A stretch of 64,000 nt of DNA from Doryteuthis pealeii (Eukaryota; Mollusca; Cephalopoda; Myopsida; Loliginidae), in assembly GCA_023376005.1 (NCBI GenBank), contig CM042181.1:18141200-18205199 (forward strand), read 5' to 3'. The notes under the pieces are model-generated. The model saw only the letters and a program-made list of their open reading frames with translations. It had not been told where the DNA came from and did no database searches. The position numbers were made by a program, and so were the translations under genes. Positions within the stretch are counted from its first letter, which is position 1. Each line of letters opens with the position of its first letter. Of this stretch, positions 1-11,471 are shown piece after piece.

Positions 1-17
1 TTTAAGGCCTTTTATTC

Positions 18-20
<3 letters not shown>

Positions 21-60
<40 letters not shown>
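21..60. repeat. (TA)n microsatellite
   Basis: Uninterrupted TA dinucleotides next to the CTAG end of the Helitron-like element that starts at 63. Similar TA runs flank many elements in this window and appear to be preferred insertion sites. Confidence 0.9.
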
Positions 61-62
<2 letters not shown>

Positions 63-63
<1 letters not shown>

Positions 64-1275
64 TAGCAAATATATGCACCCGCCGTGTGCAAGTATCTAA
101 TTTTAACGTAATAATATATTATATTAAATTAGAAAGGCTAATGAAATTAAATAAGAATGCAGATAAAAAAAATATTTGAAATGGAGGGGGCTATAATAAA
201 AAAAAAAATAGAACAACTGAAACTTACTCTTCCATCACTCCGACTTTCATTGCTAAATTTTCCAAATATAATTATTTAGTTAAATTAGGAAGTAAATAAT
301 AAAATGACAGTTATTCTTCACGTTAATGGATTTCTTTTAAGATTTATCCCCAAGATTTTTGCTCATATTTATTAAGATAAAACAAAACAATTAGAAATCA
401 ATAATACCAACCACATATTTATTAAAATCAAATTTTTTATTTCCATATGCAAATTAGCCACCCCATTAACACTGTAAACTGCTATTTTGTTGTAAATTAT
501 AAATATAATTGCATGTTATTAGTATGTAGATCCGGCCAACGCTGGGGGTCCAGTGGCTTCGGCCCTGGATCTTTACAAGTTAATAGCGTCGATCCCAGGG
601 GGCTATCCCCCCAGACAATACCTGCCCCCTTCGATTTAAAGAAGCAGGGCTGGGTTTATTGCCCAGCGCCTGAGGCACCCACCTTGAGGGGGAATGCCGA
701 CGGGGTCGACACAATTTTTCCACCTGCCACCTATGAGCTTCGGTTTGTGGGTGGTCCCACGTTAATAGGGCCTTTGTGGCTAACCCGTACAAGTGGGGTG
801 CGAGGTAAATACAATGTAGATCCGGCCAACGCCAGGGGTCCAGTAGCTTCGGCCCTAGATCTTTACAAGTTAATAGCGTCGATCCCAGGGAGCTATCCCC
901 CAGGCAATACCTGCACCCTTGATTTAAAGGGGCAAGGCTGGGTTTATTACCCAGCGCCTGAGGCACCCCTCTTGAGGGGAATGCCGAAGGGATCGACGCA
1001 ATTTTTGTTCTTTCCCACCCATGAGCTTCGGCTTGTGGGTAGGCCCACGTTAAAACGAGGCCTTGTGCCCAGCCCATACAAGTGGGGTATGAGGCAAATA
1101 CCTGTAGAAATGGTCAACAGTATTAATATTCTAAAACAATTTTATTGATAATTGAGGTTTAAATAAAAATAAAATCATGGAGAAGGTGATGTAAATAACT
1201 AAGGGAATTGTGACTTGAATTGTAATATAGTTTCGGTTATAGACAAACAAACACACAATCTCCATTATAATAAGA
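63..1275 (-). mobile_element. Helitron-like non-autonomous element, family 1, carrying an insertion
   Basis: Read on the - strand, it starts with TC (TCTTATTATAATGGAG) and ends with a short GC-rich hairpin (TGCAC...GTGCA), about 10 nt and then CTAG, beside a T. These are the hallmarks of Helitrons: 5' TC, 3' hairpin plus CTRR, A/T insertion site, no target duplication. It matches the copies at 2799, 11504, 56526 and 57332 except for the GC-rich dimer inserted at about 530-1103. No Rep/helicase is encoded, so it is non-autonomous. Confidence 0.75.
530..1108. repeat. GC-rich 290-bp repeat, two tandem units, inside a Helitron copy
   Basis: Two units of about 290 bp (starting near 530 and 820) share long identical blocks. 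The insert is bordered on both sides by GTAGA, which occurs once at the equivalent point in uninserted copies, so GTAGA may be a 5-bp target duplication. A related unit lies at 21567-22165. An open frame runs through it (447-1148), but it begins and ends in Helitron sequence and looks like nothing known, so I do not call a gene. Confidence 0.7.
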
Positions 1276-1772
1276 TACTGACTCATTGTGTCATCCATTG
1301 AGCTCTGGGTAAATAATTAAGATTAGGGAAAAGTGAGTTTACAAAGCTAATTATTCTTTTTTAATAGATACGGTCGGAAAATGAAAAAAAAAAAATAATT
1401 TGTAAAGATTTCTAAGAAAGGAAACGTTTGACCTAATTGAAGGTACGGGTTAGCTACTTGTGAAACTTAACATACAAACATATTTCAAACTCTCTAAATG
1501 ACTCTTCTTTACCCTCACAGAGAAACTAACATATAGTATGTGGAAATAATCAATATATATAGAGAGGGGGAAAATGACATGCAGAATGTTAAGTAAGAGA
1601 CGGGTGAGTTTTTTAAAAATTTAATTGCAAATTACGACTAGTTAGAACTAATTAAAATGAATTAAAAAAAACACAACTCAATCCTAAAACTAAGTTATAA
1701 TTCAGTATAACTTTTGTGTCATTAAACTAATCAGTAAAAAAGCCTTTAGCAGACAAACATTGATTCGCTCAG

Positions 1773-1860
<88 letters not shown>

Positions 1861-1922
1861 GTATAGTAAGAAATTTGAAAAAAACACAGGTTTAAATAAA
1901 ATAAGTGGTAAGTTTATTAGCC
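1276..1922. other. AT-rich intronic sequence with (TA)n(TG)n microsatellite
   Basis: No coding feature seen. A TA run followed by a TG run lies at about 1778-1856. The stretch is inside or upstream of the SLC15-like gene, but no exon can be recognised in it. Confidence 0.6.
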
Positions 1923-1963
1923 AACACTGCAGTGTTTCGATCTGTTAAGTAGATCTTCTTCGG
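1923..1963 (-). ncRNA. hammerhead-like motif, decayed core
   Basis: On the - strand: CCGAAGA (core CUGANGA with U changed to C), a stem-loop AGATCT...AGATC, GAAAC, then the self-complementary ACACTGCAGTGT followed by T. The arrangement is core, stem II, GAA, stem III, U-H, as in a hammerhead ribozyme. The core change and the extra A before stem II make activity doubtful. Confidence 0.4.
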
Positions 1964-2003
1964 GGCATTTGTTGATCAAACACACACACACACATATATA
2001 TAT

Positions 2004-2441
2004 GTTAAATCCTACTTAACAGACACAAATTCCGTCATTGTATGTCACCCCGCTGAAAGAAATAAAAAAATACTAAAAAATCAAGGAATTAACCGAATTT
2101 AATGAAATTTTCAGTGTTGATATATTCATGAATAAACAATATAATGCATCAGTTATTCTATTTGAAAACTTACATTTTTTTCAGGTCAGTTAACTTTTAA
2201 CCATGTATCTTTGAGGCGTAACACAGATTCACAAACATACGTGGTTCAAAATTATTTGACCTGAAAAAATGTAAAAGTTTTTAGATAAAATAACTAGTGC
2301 ATTGTATATCTTATTCATTAATGTATCAACACTGAAAATCTCATTAAATTTGGTTAATTCCTTGATTTTTAGTATTTTTTATTTCTTTCAGCAGGGAGAC
2401 ATACGATGGTGGAATTTAGGTCCGTTAAGTAGGATTTAACT
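2004..2441. mobile_element. fold-back element with ~190-bp inverted arms
   Basis: The left arm (TGTTAAATCCTACTTAA...) reappears inverted at the right end (...TTAAGTAGGATTTAAC), with a loop of about 80 bases around 2200-2275. There is no open frame. Internal segments resemble parts of 53980-54050 and 62330-62440, so it belongs to a dispersed family. Confidence 0.75.
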
Positions 2442-2684
2442 TATATATATATATATATATATCCGACGACGTTAGGAAAAATGTTTCCATTTTGAGAGAC
2501 CCTGTACATTTAATCTATTTTCCTCTGGGTTTATCTCTGGCCAAATCCAACTTCCACCATCTGCCGTTTCCCTTGCGATAAGAATTCAATCAATTGATAT
2601 AAAGTTTGTTGTCCAACGATAACACAATACATATTCACTTGTTTTATTTGATTTAGCAGACAACATTTTGTTTTCATGATACAG

Positions 2685-2750
2685 TGGACGCCATGTTGAA
2701 TCTTCTTTTTATTGGAACATTTCTCGTCTCTACAGTGACGGCCGATACAG
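2685..2750 (+). CDS. SLC15/POT-family peptide transporter, penultimate coding exon
   Basis: The reading frame gives a hydrophobic stretch (DAMLNLLFIGTFLVS) typical of a late transmembrane helix of proton-coupled oligopeptide transporters. It ends ACA-G before a GTTTGT donor (phase 1). The final exon at 12203 starts with AT, restoring GAT (Asp) and continuing PWFTDNINVGH. The acceptor is chosen at the AG ending at 2684; another AG at 2655-2656 would add 28 nt and keep the same downstream frame. Earlier exons are off the left edge. The 3' intron is 9.45 kb and full of repeats. The family call rests mainly on the last exon, so this exon is less certain. Confidence 0.55.
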
Positions 2751-2798
2751 GTTTGTGTTCTTAAAACTTATTTCTTTGACTATTTGCTTAAATAATAA

Positions 2799-3452
2799 TC
2801 TTATTATAATGGAGATTGTGTGTTTTTCTGTCTGTAACCGAGACTATATTCCTACTCGAGTCACAATTCTCTTAGTTATTGACATCACATTCTCCATGAT
2901 TTTATTTTTATCTAAATCTCAATTATTAATAAAATTGTCTGACATTATTAATACTGTTAACTATGTCTACATACTGACAACATGCAATTAAATTTATATA
3001 TACAACAAAATAGCAGTTTACAATGTGAACAGGAAGGCTAATTTGCATATTAATATTAAAAAATCGAATTTAATAAATATGTGCTTAGTATTATTGATTT
3101 CTAACTGTTTGGTTTTATTTTAATGAATATAAGCAAAAATCTCTTCAATGAATCTTAAATGAAATCCATTAACAAGATGAAATAACTGTCATTTTATTCT
3201 TTACTTCCTCTTTTAACTAAATACTTAAATTAGAAAAAATAACAATGAAAGATGAGAGTGATGGAAGAGTAAATTTCAGTTGTTCCATTTTTTATTATAC
3301 TCCCTCTGTTTCAAATCTTTTATTATACTCCCTCTGTTTCAAATCTTTTTATCTGTATTCTTATTTAGTTTCATTAGCCTTTCTAATTTAATACAATATT
3401 TTATTACATTAAAACTTAAATACTTGCACCCGGAGGGTGCATATATTTGCTA

Positions 3453-3453
<1 letters not shown>
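2799..3453 (+). mobile_element. Helitron-like element, family 1
   Basis: Full-length copy: 5' TCTTATTATAATGGAG, 3' hairpin TGCACCCGGAGGGTGCA, then ATATTTG and CTAG before T. It carries a short internal tandem duplication near 3298-3345 (TTTTATTATACTCCCTCTG twice). It is followed by a (TAA)n run to about 3490. Confidence 0.8.
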
Positions 3454-3491
<38 letters not shown>

Positions 3492-3516
3492 TCTTTTTTT
3501 CATATATATTTTTTTT

Positions 3517-4556
3517 GGGGAGATTATGTGCTTTAATTAGAAGTCATAACCTAATTTGTTAATCAATTAATTATAATAAGGTAGGGTTCAATCACGCACA
3601 AAGCACTGCCGCTGTCTATAGCCTGCTGATGAGCCTAATGGCTAAATTAATACAGAGATTGACTTTTTCTGCGATTTGGTTTACCTCTTTACATTTAAAC
3701 CGATAATGCATGATAATTGCATTTAATTAAATTAATTGATTAACAAATTAGGTTATGACTTTATTAAGCACATAATCTCCAAAAATATATATATATATTA
3801 TATAGGATAACACACGTTGTTTGATAGGCTTTTTAGCCGACTAATTTTTGGGAGAATATAGTGCTTAATTGAAGAGTCGTACCTAATTTTGAAACTTTTT
3901 TGTGTTTACAACTTATCATATCGTCTGTAATAAAAGTCACTAGAAAGAGAATATTAACCTACTCTAAACAAATCGTAAAATCTAAGAAGTCCGTTTGGTG
4001 TAGGGATTATGGGATTCGGCCTGTCAGCTGGCAGTCGGTCAATAGGCGTCTTCGATTATAGTCTGCTGAGAGGCCTAATAGCCGAAATGTACATACAGAG
4101 ATTGATTTTTCTCGATTTGTTTAGCCATACATTTAATAGGTATTCCCGCCTAATTCATTATTATTAATTAATTTTCAAAATTAGGTACGACTCCAATTAA
4201 GCACTATTCTCCCAAAAATTATCGGCAAAAGCCATTCCAAACAAACGTGTTTACAATATATATATATATATTTTTGGGAGATTATGTGCTTAATTAAAGT
4301 CATACCTAATTTGTTAATCAATTAATTATAATTAAAGAATTAGGCATGCATATCGGTTTAAATGTAAAGAACGTAAACAAATCAAGAAAAATCAATCTCT
4401 GTATGTACATTTCAGCCCATTAGGTCTCATCAGCAGAGCTATAGACAGGGCAGTGTTTTGTGCGTGTATTCGAACCCTACCTTAATTATAATTAATTGAT
4501 TAACAAATTTAGGTATGACTTTAATTAAGCACATAATTTCCCAAAAAATTGTCGGC
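3517..4556. mobile_element. cluster of TIR elements (MITE-like)
   Basis: Three elements in a row at about 3517-3790, 3846-4216 and 4268-4556. The ends are long terminal inverted repeats: GGAGATTATGTGCTTAATT and its complement in the first and third, and a related AGTGCTTAATT...GTCGTACCTAATTTT version in the second. Each interior holds the same segment (CAATCTCTGTATGTACATTTC, then TCATCAGCAGAGCTATAG). The third also has GATTCGAACCC-like sequence reminiscent of a tRNA box B. No transposase is visible. Confidence 0.65.
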
Positions 4557-5439
4557 CTTCGCCATTCAAAACACATTTGTTGTCCACTTCATATATATAA
4601 TTATATATAATATATAATATATATATATATATAATATATATATATATAATATATATATATAATAAATCCAAAAGTCCAGAGAAAAATCTTCCTTACGACA
4701 CAATAGTTTTATTAAAAAACTGTTGCAGTTTGAGAGCTCAATGTGTGCTCTTAATATTAGAGTCATGTATTTATATGTATTATGTGTGTTTTATATGTGT
4801 ATGTGTATGTATATCTCTATTTTAAATTTTAATATTATAAAATATTTTTTATTTCTCTTTTAACTTAAATTTAATATTTATTAGCTTTTACTTTCTTTCT
4901 TAGCTATCTCACGCTTTATATATAACAAATAATAATATATATATTGATTTTGATATTTTAATATCTTACTTTAGATATAATAATTAATATATATATATAT
5001 ATATAATATATATATTATAATTAAAAATCCTTCATTATTCCAGTGCTCTTTCGTATGGTTGAATAGGTGAATTTTGCTTGATCTGTCTGTCTGGTTTTTT
5101 CTGATGTCAAATATATTGGATACTTTATTAGTTACATGTTTCACTAACCCTTTCTTTTGATGGAAGTGATTTAAGAAAAAAATTTTTTTGCAACATCAAT
5201 GTTTTCAGTTGGAACTTATATTTTTAAAATTTTTTAAATAAAATATAAAATAAAATCTGTTTTCAAATGCCTTTAAGTAATAAGATTTCATCATTCGCAT
5301 CTGATGAGTTGGGAGAGTTAGATACTTTGTCTAAGCTCCCTGAAAATAGACTATAATGCTCAACTCTAAGTCTTTTGTTATTTCTTTACTTATATATGGT
5401 GGACTCTCCTATCGAGAACGATAGATGAGGGTCAGCAGT

Positions 5440-6030
5440 GAGTGATTTGATTCCTCCCATGTTGTGCAATGCTGTCCGAAAGACATTTTATGTTCCTCGA
5501 GTTGTGACAGCAGCCCAGCCCCTGCTGCGGCCATGAAGCCACACTGACAAACGAAATGACCAAGGCAGGAGTTAAATGTTTTTCTTTTAAAGTTATGCGG
5601 AGCGATCTCTATGCTTCAGTCTATTTTCTTCAAAGCTCTTTAGTTTAGCGAAACAGGTCTTACGCCAATTCCCTTCCGATCCGATGCTAGATCTTCCCAG
5701 CACTCAGGTCAATATCGAGGCGTTTCAATTGTCCTTCAATTATATCCTTGTAGCGTAAGAGAGGACGTCAATGGAACGCTTAGCATTTGGTAGTTGCCCG
5801 TTATAAAAACTCTTTGGAAGCCTGTTCTCATTCATACGGACAACGTGAACCCAGCCCACCTAAGTTGATCTTGCTAGTAGGGTTCGATGCAGCAATATCA
5901 CATCTTTTTAAAATTGTGCTGTTTTTTACTTTGTCATCCATTTTTATACCGCAAATGACATGAAGACAACGCATATATATATATATATATTGGATTTTTT
6001 TTTTAAAAACCCGAAGTCCAAACAAAAAAA
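5440..6030 (-). pseudogene. LINE reverse-transcriptase C-terminal fragment, frameshifted
   Basis: Counterpart of the open fragment at 10495-11046. The frame holds near the start (MRCLHVICGIK, 5975 downwards) but is lost through one-base indels such as missing C or extra T residues at several points. The C2H2 finger-encoding tail is recognisable near 5520-5580. Confidence 0.7.
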
Positions 6031-6301
6031 GAAATGAGTTTTACTTCCGCTGTCGTTAATCGCAACAGAAAAAATTTATACACACACATACACAACCACA
6101 TACCTAAAAATGCACAATGTTTCCTTTCGATACACACACTCACAGCATCCCATACTCACGCCATAAAATAGAATATTTGATGTCAATATTTCAAAACCGT
6201 CTCCTTTTTCAAAGTCAAAAAATTTTTAAACAGACTGAATGACAAGGATTACCACTCGCTTTTCTCGTTATTCTGTGATAAACAATTTCTTATTCTATGC
6301 C

Positions 6302-6341
6302 CTGAAGATGATCTAATTAATAGATCGAACACTTCAGCGTC
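6302..6341 (+). ncRNA. hammerhead-like motif, one base deleted
   Basis: CTGAAGA, stem-loop GATCTA...TAGATC, then GAAC (one A missing against GAAAC at 11369), ending GCGTC. It is a duplicate of the motif at 11369-11409. Confidence 0.35.
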
Positions 6342-6440
6342 GGCCAATAAACTCACCATTTAACCCATTTAAACCTGTGTTTTTTTTTTTCTTAATTCTT
6401 CTTATATATACTACATATATATATATATATATATATATAA

Positions 6441-7050
6441 TCATTATTAGACAGAGAGGAGTCTATCCTCTTTCCACTTGTACCAGACAAGGAGATTGTT
6501 TTTGTCTTTAACAGAGCACCACACCTACTGTCAGCTCCCCACTTTACCTTTAAAGCATTAATTTCCTGTAAAATACATAAAGTAGGCAGAGTGACCTATT
6601 GTCGGTATCAACTGGACAGAGAGGGAGTCTATCCTCTTTCCACTTGTACCAGACAAGGAAGATTGTTTTTGTGTCTTTAGTAGAGCGCTACACCTACCAT
6701 CAGCTCCCCACTTTACCTTTAAAGCATTAATTTCCTGTAAAATACATAAAGTAGGCAGAGTGACCTATTGTCGGTATCAACTGGACAGAGAGGGAGTCTA
6801 TCCTCTTTCCACTTGTACCAGACAAGGGAGATTGTTTTTGTGTCTTTAACAGAGCACCACACCTACTGTCAGCTCCCCACTTTACCTTTGAAGCGTTAAA
6901 TTCCTGTAAAGTAGGCAAAGTGGCCTATTGTCGGTATCAGCTGTAAAGAGAGAGAGTCTATCCTCTTTCCACTTGTACCAGACAAGGAAGATTGTTTTTG
7001 TGTCTTTAGTAGAGCGCTACACCTACCATCAGCTCCCCACTTTACCGCAC
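6441..7050. repeat. ~165-bp tandem repeat, about 3.5 copies, part of a tRNA-SINE body
   Basis: GAGGGAGTCTATCCTCTTTC or a close variant recurs near 6459, 6620, 6790 and 6953, with CACCTAC-CAGCTCCCCAC blocks between. The last unit runs into a tRNA-like head at 7020-7145, so this looks like a SINE whose body has been tandemly multiplied. Confidence 0.7.
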
Positions 7051-7145
7051 AGATCCCTGTGCTACTTGTACGCTGAGTTGGCAAAGGCCGGTATCGAATT
7101 GTGGTTCATAGTTGAATGCTCTACTGACTGAGCTAAACCGGCCCT
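7030..7145 (-). mobile_element. tRNA-derived SINE head
   Basis: On the - strand, GGGCCGGTTTAGCTCAGTC, then AGTAGAGCATTC and ATTCGATACCGGCC give tRNA-like A- and B-boxes about 35 nt apart. Related heads form the inverted pair at 63356-63778. Confidence 0.65.
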
Positions 7146-7299
7146 CTGCAGCTGGGTAGGTGAGGCTTATTATTATTATTTAGTTAATATTAGGAAGAAA
7201 TGAAAATAAATCCGATAGTATGTGGAAAAGATAATAAATGATGTGAAAAATAAGAGTTGTTGGATTCAGAGGGGTGATAATGTGAATTCACCTTTGCGC

Positions 7300-8345
7300 A
7301 AGTTCAGTTCGGGCGGTTCAGATATGGGGGGGTCGATTTACTATAAACTTATACGGGGAAATGAGCACACCTGAAAACTCAAAAAATAAAGAACTTTTAA
7401 GAATTTTTTAAAAAATCTGATTGATTGGTGTGTAATCCATAATAATCCATTGAAGGAAAAAAAATAATGAATAAATAAAAAAAATTTGTTTAGCGGTTCC
7501 GATATGGGGGATCGATTTACGATAAACTTATACGGGGAAATAAGCACCCCTGAAAACTCGAAAAATAGATAATTTTTTTGAATTTTTTTTTCAGAGTCTG
7601 ATAGATTGGTGTGCAATCGATAATAATCCATTGAAAGAAGAAAAAAAAAATTAAAAACAAAAATTTTAGATGGGGGGTTCCAGATGCTCAGGTCCACCAT
7701 TTCATGTTATAAATGCTTCTTCATTTGTTGTCTTTGTATTAAAGTCCATTGTTATATTTAACACCCTAATTCACTTTTCGTGGCCCAGAAAAAACAGAAC
7801 CCAAATTATTTATTTATTTTCCCATTAAACTAAACTTAAACCCCAACACCAATTCCAACACCAACCCCAACCCTAACCCTAACCCCAATCCCTAACCCTA
7901 AACCCCCTTAGTTAAAATTAACAGTTTTATTACAAAATTTGTGGGTTCTGTTTTTTCTGTGTCACCTATATTTTGACACCTTTGTGCAAATTCAGCCCAA
8001 CTGTTAAGATAGAGTGGTTCCGATATGGGGATCGATTTACTATAAACTTATACGGGAAATGAGCACCCATGAAAACTCGAAAAATAAAGAACTTTTTAGA
8101 AATTCAAATTCAAATTCAGCCCAACTGTTAAGATAGAGCAGTTCCGATATGGGGGATCGATTTACTATAAACTAATACGGGGAAATGAGCACCCATGAAA
8201 ACTCGAAAAATAAAGAACTTTTTAGAATTTTTTTTTTTTACAATCTGATAGATTGGTGCGCAATCGATAATAATCCATTGAAAGAAGAAAAAAAAAATTA
8301 AAAACAAAAATTTTAGATGGGGGGGGTCCAGATGCTCAGGTCCGC
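7300..8345. repeat. dispersed/tandem unit, about four copies
   Basis: A unit containing TTCCGATATGGGGGATCGAT, ATACGGGGAAATGAGCAC and GATAATAATCCATTGAA recurs near 7318, 7498, 8018 and 8140. Poly-A/T runs inside the units give the hydrophobic short frames on the - strand, which I do not take as genes. Confidence 0.65.
7861..7907. repeat. degenerate telomere-like CCCTAA repeats
   Basis: AACCCTAACCCTAACCCC and close variants, the complement of the animal telomere repeat TTAGGG, about seven imperfect units. It sits inside a poor-complexity C/A-rich tract, so chance expansion is possible. Confidence 0.6.
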
Positions 8346-8700
8346 CCATGAAATACACATACATGAGAAAAGGTACAAAATGTACATATGAGTAACACAT
8401 AAAAGGGATAAGATACAATAATGAAGTATAAAAGTTATGGAGGAGAGTCCATAGGCAAAGTCACTTACTACGTTGTGTGTGTGGGAGTGAACCCCCACAC
8501 AAGAAGGGTGTAGACAAACTGTCTAACCCATAGTGCGTTCGTTCAGTCCCGTAGAAGAAAGAGAGGATTCAAATCTGGCGCTTGCCTGCTTAAATAGTAA
8601 AGCGCCTGGTGGTCAATACCAGAAACACAAGGAAAGATAACTCTTCCAGCGAAACAGGGGCAGATAACTCTACAGAGTTATGAAGGTGATTTATTGATAT
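8346..8700 (-). repeat. dispersed repeat shared with 38040-38350
   Basis: Blocks such as GTCACTTACTA, AAGGGTGTAGACAA, TGTCTAACCCAT, AAATAC-CCAGA and GATAACTCTTCCA occur in the same order at 38040-38350 and its copies. It is probably a SINE-like element. The proline-rich - strand frames in it are not conserved between copies. Confidence 0.55.
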
Positions 8701-8744
8701 TTGAAATTTAGTTGACATTTAAAACTTTCTTATTATTTAGTATA

Positions 8745-9600
8745 TATATATATATATGCTTAATTGGAGTCGTACCTAATTTTGAAAATTATTTAATTAA
8801 TAATGAATTAGGCGGGAATACCTATTAAATGTATGGCTAAACAAATCGAGAAAAATCAATCTCTGTATGTACATTTCGGCCTATTAGGCCTCATCAGCAG
8901 AGCTATAGATCGGAAGACCGCCCTGTGCGTGATTTGAAACCGGACTGCCAAGCTGACAGGCCGATCCCATAATCCCTACACCTTTTGTGTTTACAACTTA
9001 TCATATCGTCGTGTAATAAAAGTCACTAGAAGAGGAATATTAACCTACTCTAAACAAATCGTAAAATCTAAGAAGTCCATTTGGTGTAGGGATTATGGGA
9101 TTGGCCTGTCAGCTTGGCAGCTTGATAGGCCGAAATGTACATACAGAGATTGATTTTTCTCGATTTGTTTAGCCATACATTTAATAGGTATTCCCGCCTA
9201 ATTCATTATTAATTAATTAATTTTCAAAATTAGGTACGACTCCAATTAAGCACTTATTCTCCCAAAAATTATCGGCAAAAAGCCATTCCAAACAAACTGT
9301 GTTTACAATATATATATATATTTTTGGGGAGATTATGTGCTTAATTAAAGTCATACCTAATTTGTTAATCAATTAATTATAATTAAATGAATTAGGGCAT
9401 GCATATCGGTTTAAATGTAAAGAGTAAACAAATCGAGAAAAAGTCAATCTCTGTATGTACATTTCAGCCCATTAGGTCTCATCAGCAGAGCTATAGACAG
9501 GGCAGTGTTTTGTGCGTGATTCGAACCCTACCTTAATTATAATTAATTGATTAACAAATTTAGGTATGACTTTAATTAAGCACATAATTTCCCAAAAAAA
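8745..9600. mobile_element. TIR elements, second cluster
   Basis: Same families as at 3517-4556: TTAATTGGAGTCGTACCTAA ends near 8760 and 9240, GGAGATTATGTGCTTAATT near 9329 and its complement near 9578. The parts right of 8984 belong to the direct duplication. Confidence 0.6.
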
Positions 9601-9642
9601 TTGTCGGCCTTCGCCATTTCAAACACATTGTTTGTCCACTTC

Positions 9643-9681
<39 letters not shown>

Positions 9682-10030
9682 TAATATATTATATATATAT
9701 ATATATAATCCAAAAGTCCAGAGAAGAAATCTTCCTTACGACACAATAGTTTTATTTAAAAAACTGTTGCAGTTTGAGAGCTCAATGTGTGCTCTTAATA
9801 TTAGAGTCATGTATTTATATGTATGTATGTGTGTTTTTATATGTGTATGTGTATGTATATCTCTATTTTAAATTTTTAATATTATATAAATTATATTTTT
9901 TATTTCTCTTTTAACTTAAATTTAATATTTATTAGCTTTACTTTCTTTCTTAGCTATCTCACTTTATATATAACAAATAATAATATATATATTGATTTTG
10001 ATATTTAACTATCTTACTTTAGATATAATA

Positions 10031-10080
<50 letters not shown>

Positions 10081-10494
10081 TCCTTCATTATTCCAGTTGC
10101 TCTTTCGTATTGGTTGAATAGGTGAATTTTGCTTGATCTGTCTGTCTGGTTTTCTTGATGTCAAATTATATTGGATACTTTATTAGTTACATGTTTCACT
10201 AACCCATTTCTTTTGATGGAAGTGATTTTAAGAAAAAAATTTTTTTTGCAACATCAATGTTTTCAGTTGGAACTTATATTTTTAAAAATTTTTTTAAATA
10301 AAATATAAAATAAAAATCTGTTTTCAAATGCCTTTAAAGTAATAAAGATTTCATCATTCGCATCTGATGAGTTGGGAGAGTTAGATACTTTGTCTAAGCT
10401 CCCTGAAATAGACTATAATGCTCAATCTCTAAGTCTTTTGTTATTTCTTTACTTATATATGGTGGACTCTCCTATCGAGAACGATAGATGAGGG

Positions 10495-11046
10495 TCAGCA
10501 GTGAGTGATTTGATTCCTCCCATGTTGTGCATGCTGTCCAGAAGACATTTTATGTTTCCTCGAGTGTGACAGCAGCCCAGCCCTGCTGCGGGCCATGAAG
10601 CCACACTGACAAACGAAATGATCCAAGGCAGGAGTTAAATGTTTTTCTTTTAAAGTTATGCGGAGCCGATCTCTATGCTTCAGTCTATTTTCTTCAAAGC
10701 TCTTTAGTTTAGCGAAACAGGTCTTACGCCATTCCTTCCGATCCGATGCTAGATCTTCCCAAGCACTCAGGTCAATATCGAGGCGTTTCAAATTGTCCTT
10801 CAATTTATCCTTGTAGCGTAAGAGAGGACGTCCAATGGAACGCTTAGCATTTGGTAGTTGCCCGTATAAAAACTTCTTTGGAAGCCTGTTCTCATTCATA
10901 CGGACAACGTGACCAGCCCACCTAAGTTGAATCTTGGCTAGTAGGGTTTCGATGCCAGCAATATCACATCTTTTTAAAATTGTGCTGTTTTTTACTTTGT
11001 CATCCCATTTTATACCGCAAATGACATGAAGACAACGCATATATAT
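10495..11046 (-). pseudogene. non-LTR retrotransposon ORF2 C-terminus with C2H2 tail, 5'-truncated
   Basis: The frame reads RCLHVICGIKWDDKVKN, then QLRWAGHVVRMNENRLPKK, GRPLLRYKDKLK and CFAKLKSFEENRLKHRDR. This is the post-polymerase connector common to many animal LINE reverse transcriptases. A C2H2 finger (CQCGFMARSRAGLLSHSRKH) closes it. The catalytic palm motifs are absent, because homology begins at a TA microsatellite near 11046. It lies in the last SLC15-like intron on the opposite strand and is a dead fragment, though uninterrupted. Confidence 0.8.
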
Positions 11047-11368
11047 ATATATATATTGGATTTTTTTTTTAAAAACCCGAAGTCCAAACAAAAAAAGAAA
11101 TGAGTTTTACTTCCGCTGTCGTTAATCGCAACAGAAAAAATTTATACACACACATACACAACCACATACCTAAAAAATGCACAATGTTTCCTTTCGATAC
11201 ACACACTCACAGCATCCCATACTCACGCCATAAAATAGAATATTTGATGTCATATTTCAAAACCGTCTCCTTTTTCAAACGTCAAAAAATTTTTAAACAG
11301 ACTGAATGACAAGGATTACCACTCGCTTTTCTCGTTATTCTGTGATAAACAATTTCTTATCTTATGCC

Positions 11369-11409
11369 CTGAAGATGATCTAATTAATAGATCGAAACAC
11401 TTCAGCGTC
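11369..11409 (+). ncRNA. hammerhead-ribozyme-like motif
   Basis: CTGAAGA core, T, then a perfect 6-bp stem II (GATCTA-ATTAA-TAGATC), GAAAC, and a near-perfect stem III (ACAC-TTCA-GCGT, one A-C mismatch) followed by C as the predicted cleavage residue. The extra T between core and stem II departs from the canonical fold. Confidence 0.45.
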
Positions 11410-11471
11410 GGCCAATAAACTCACCATTTAACCCATTTAAACCTGTGTTTTTTTTTCATTTTTCTTAATAT

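Larger units (their letters stand above)
3893..6440. repeat. direct duplication, copy 1 (partner 8984-11480)
   Basis: Sequence order and content match 8984-11480 throughout: TIR elements, TA run, LINE tail, hammerhead-like motif and (TA)n. The differences I checked are mostly single-base insertions or deletions. They break the LINE frame here, while the partner keeps it open. Confidence 0.75.

Noticed and set aside
447..1148. 233-aa + strand open frame
   Set aside because: It spans Helitron sequence and two copies of a GC-rich repeat; the repeat units differ by frame-changing steps elsewhere and no domain is visible.
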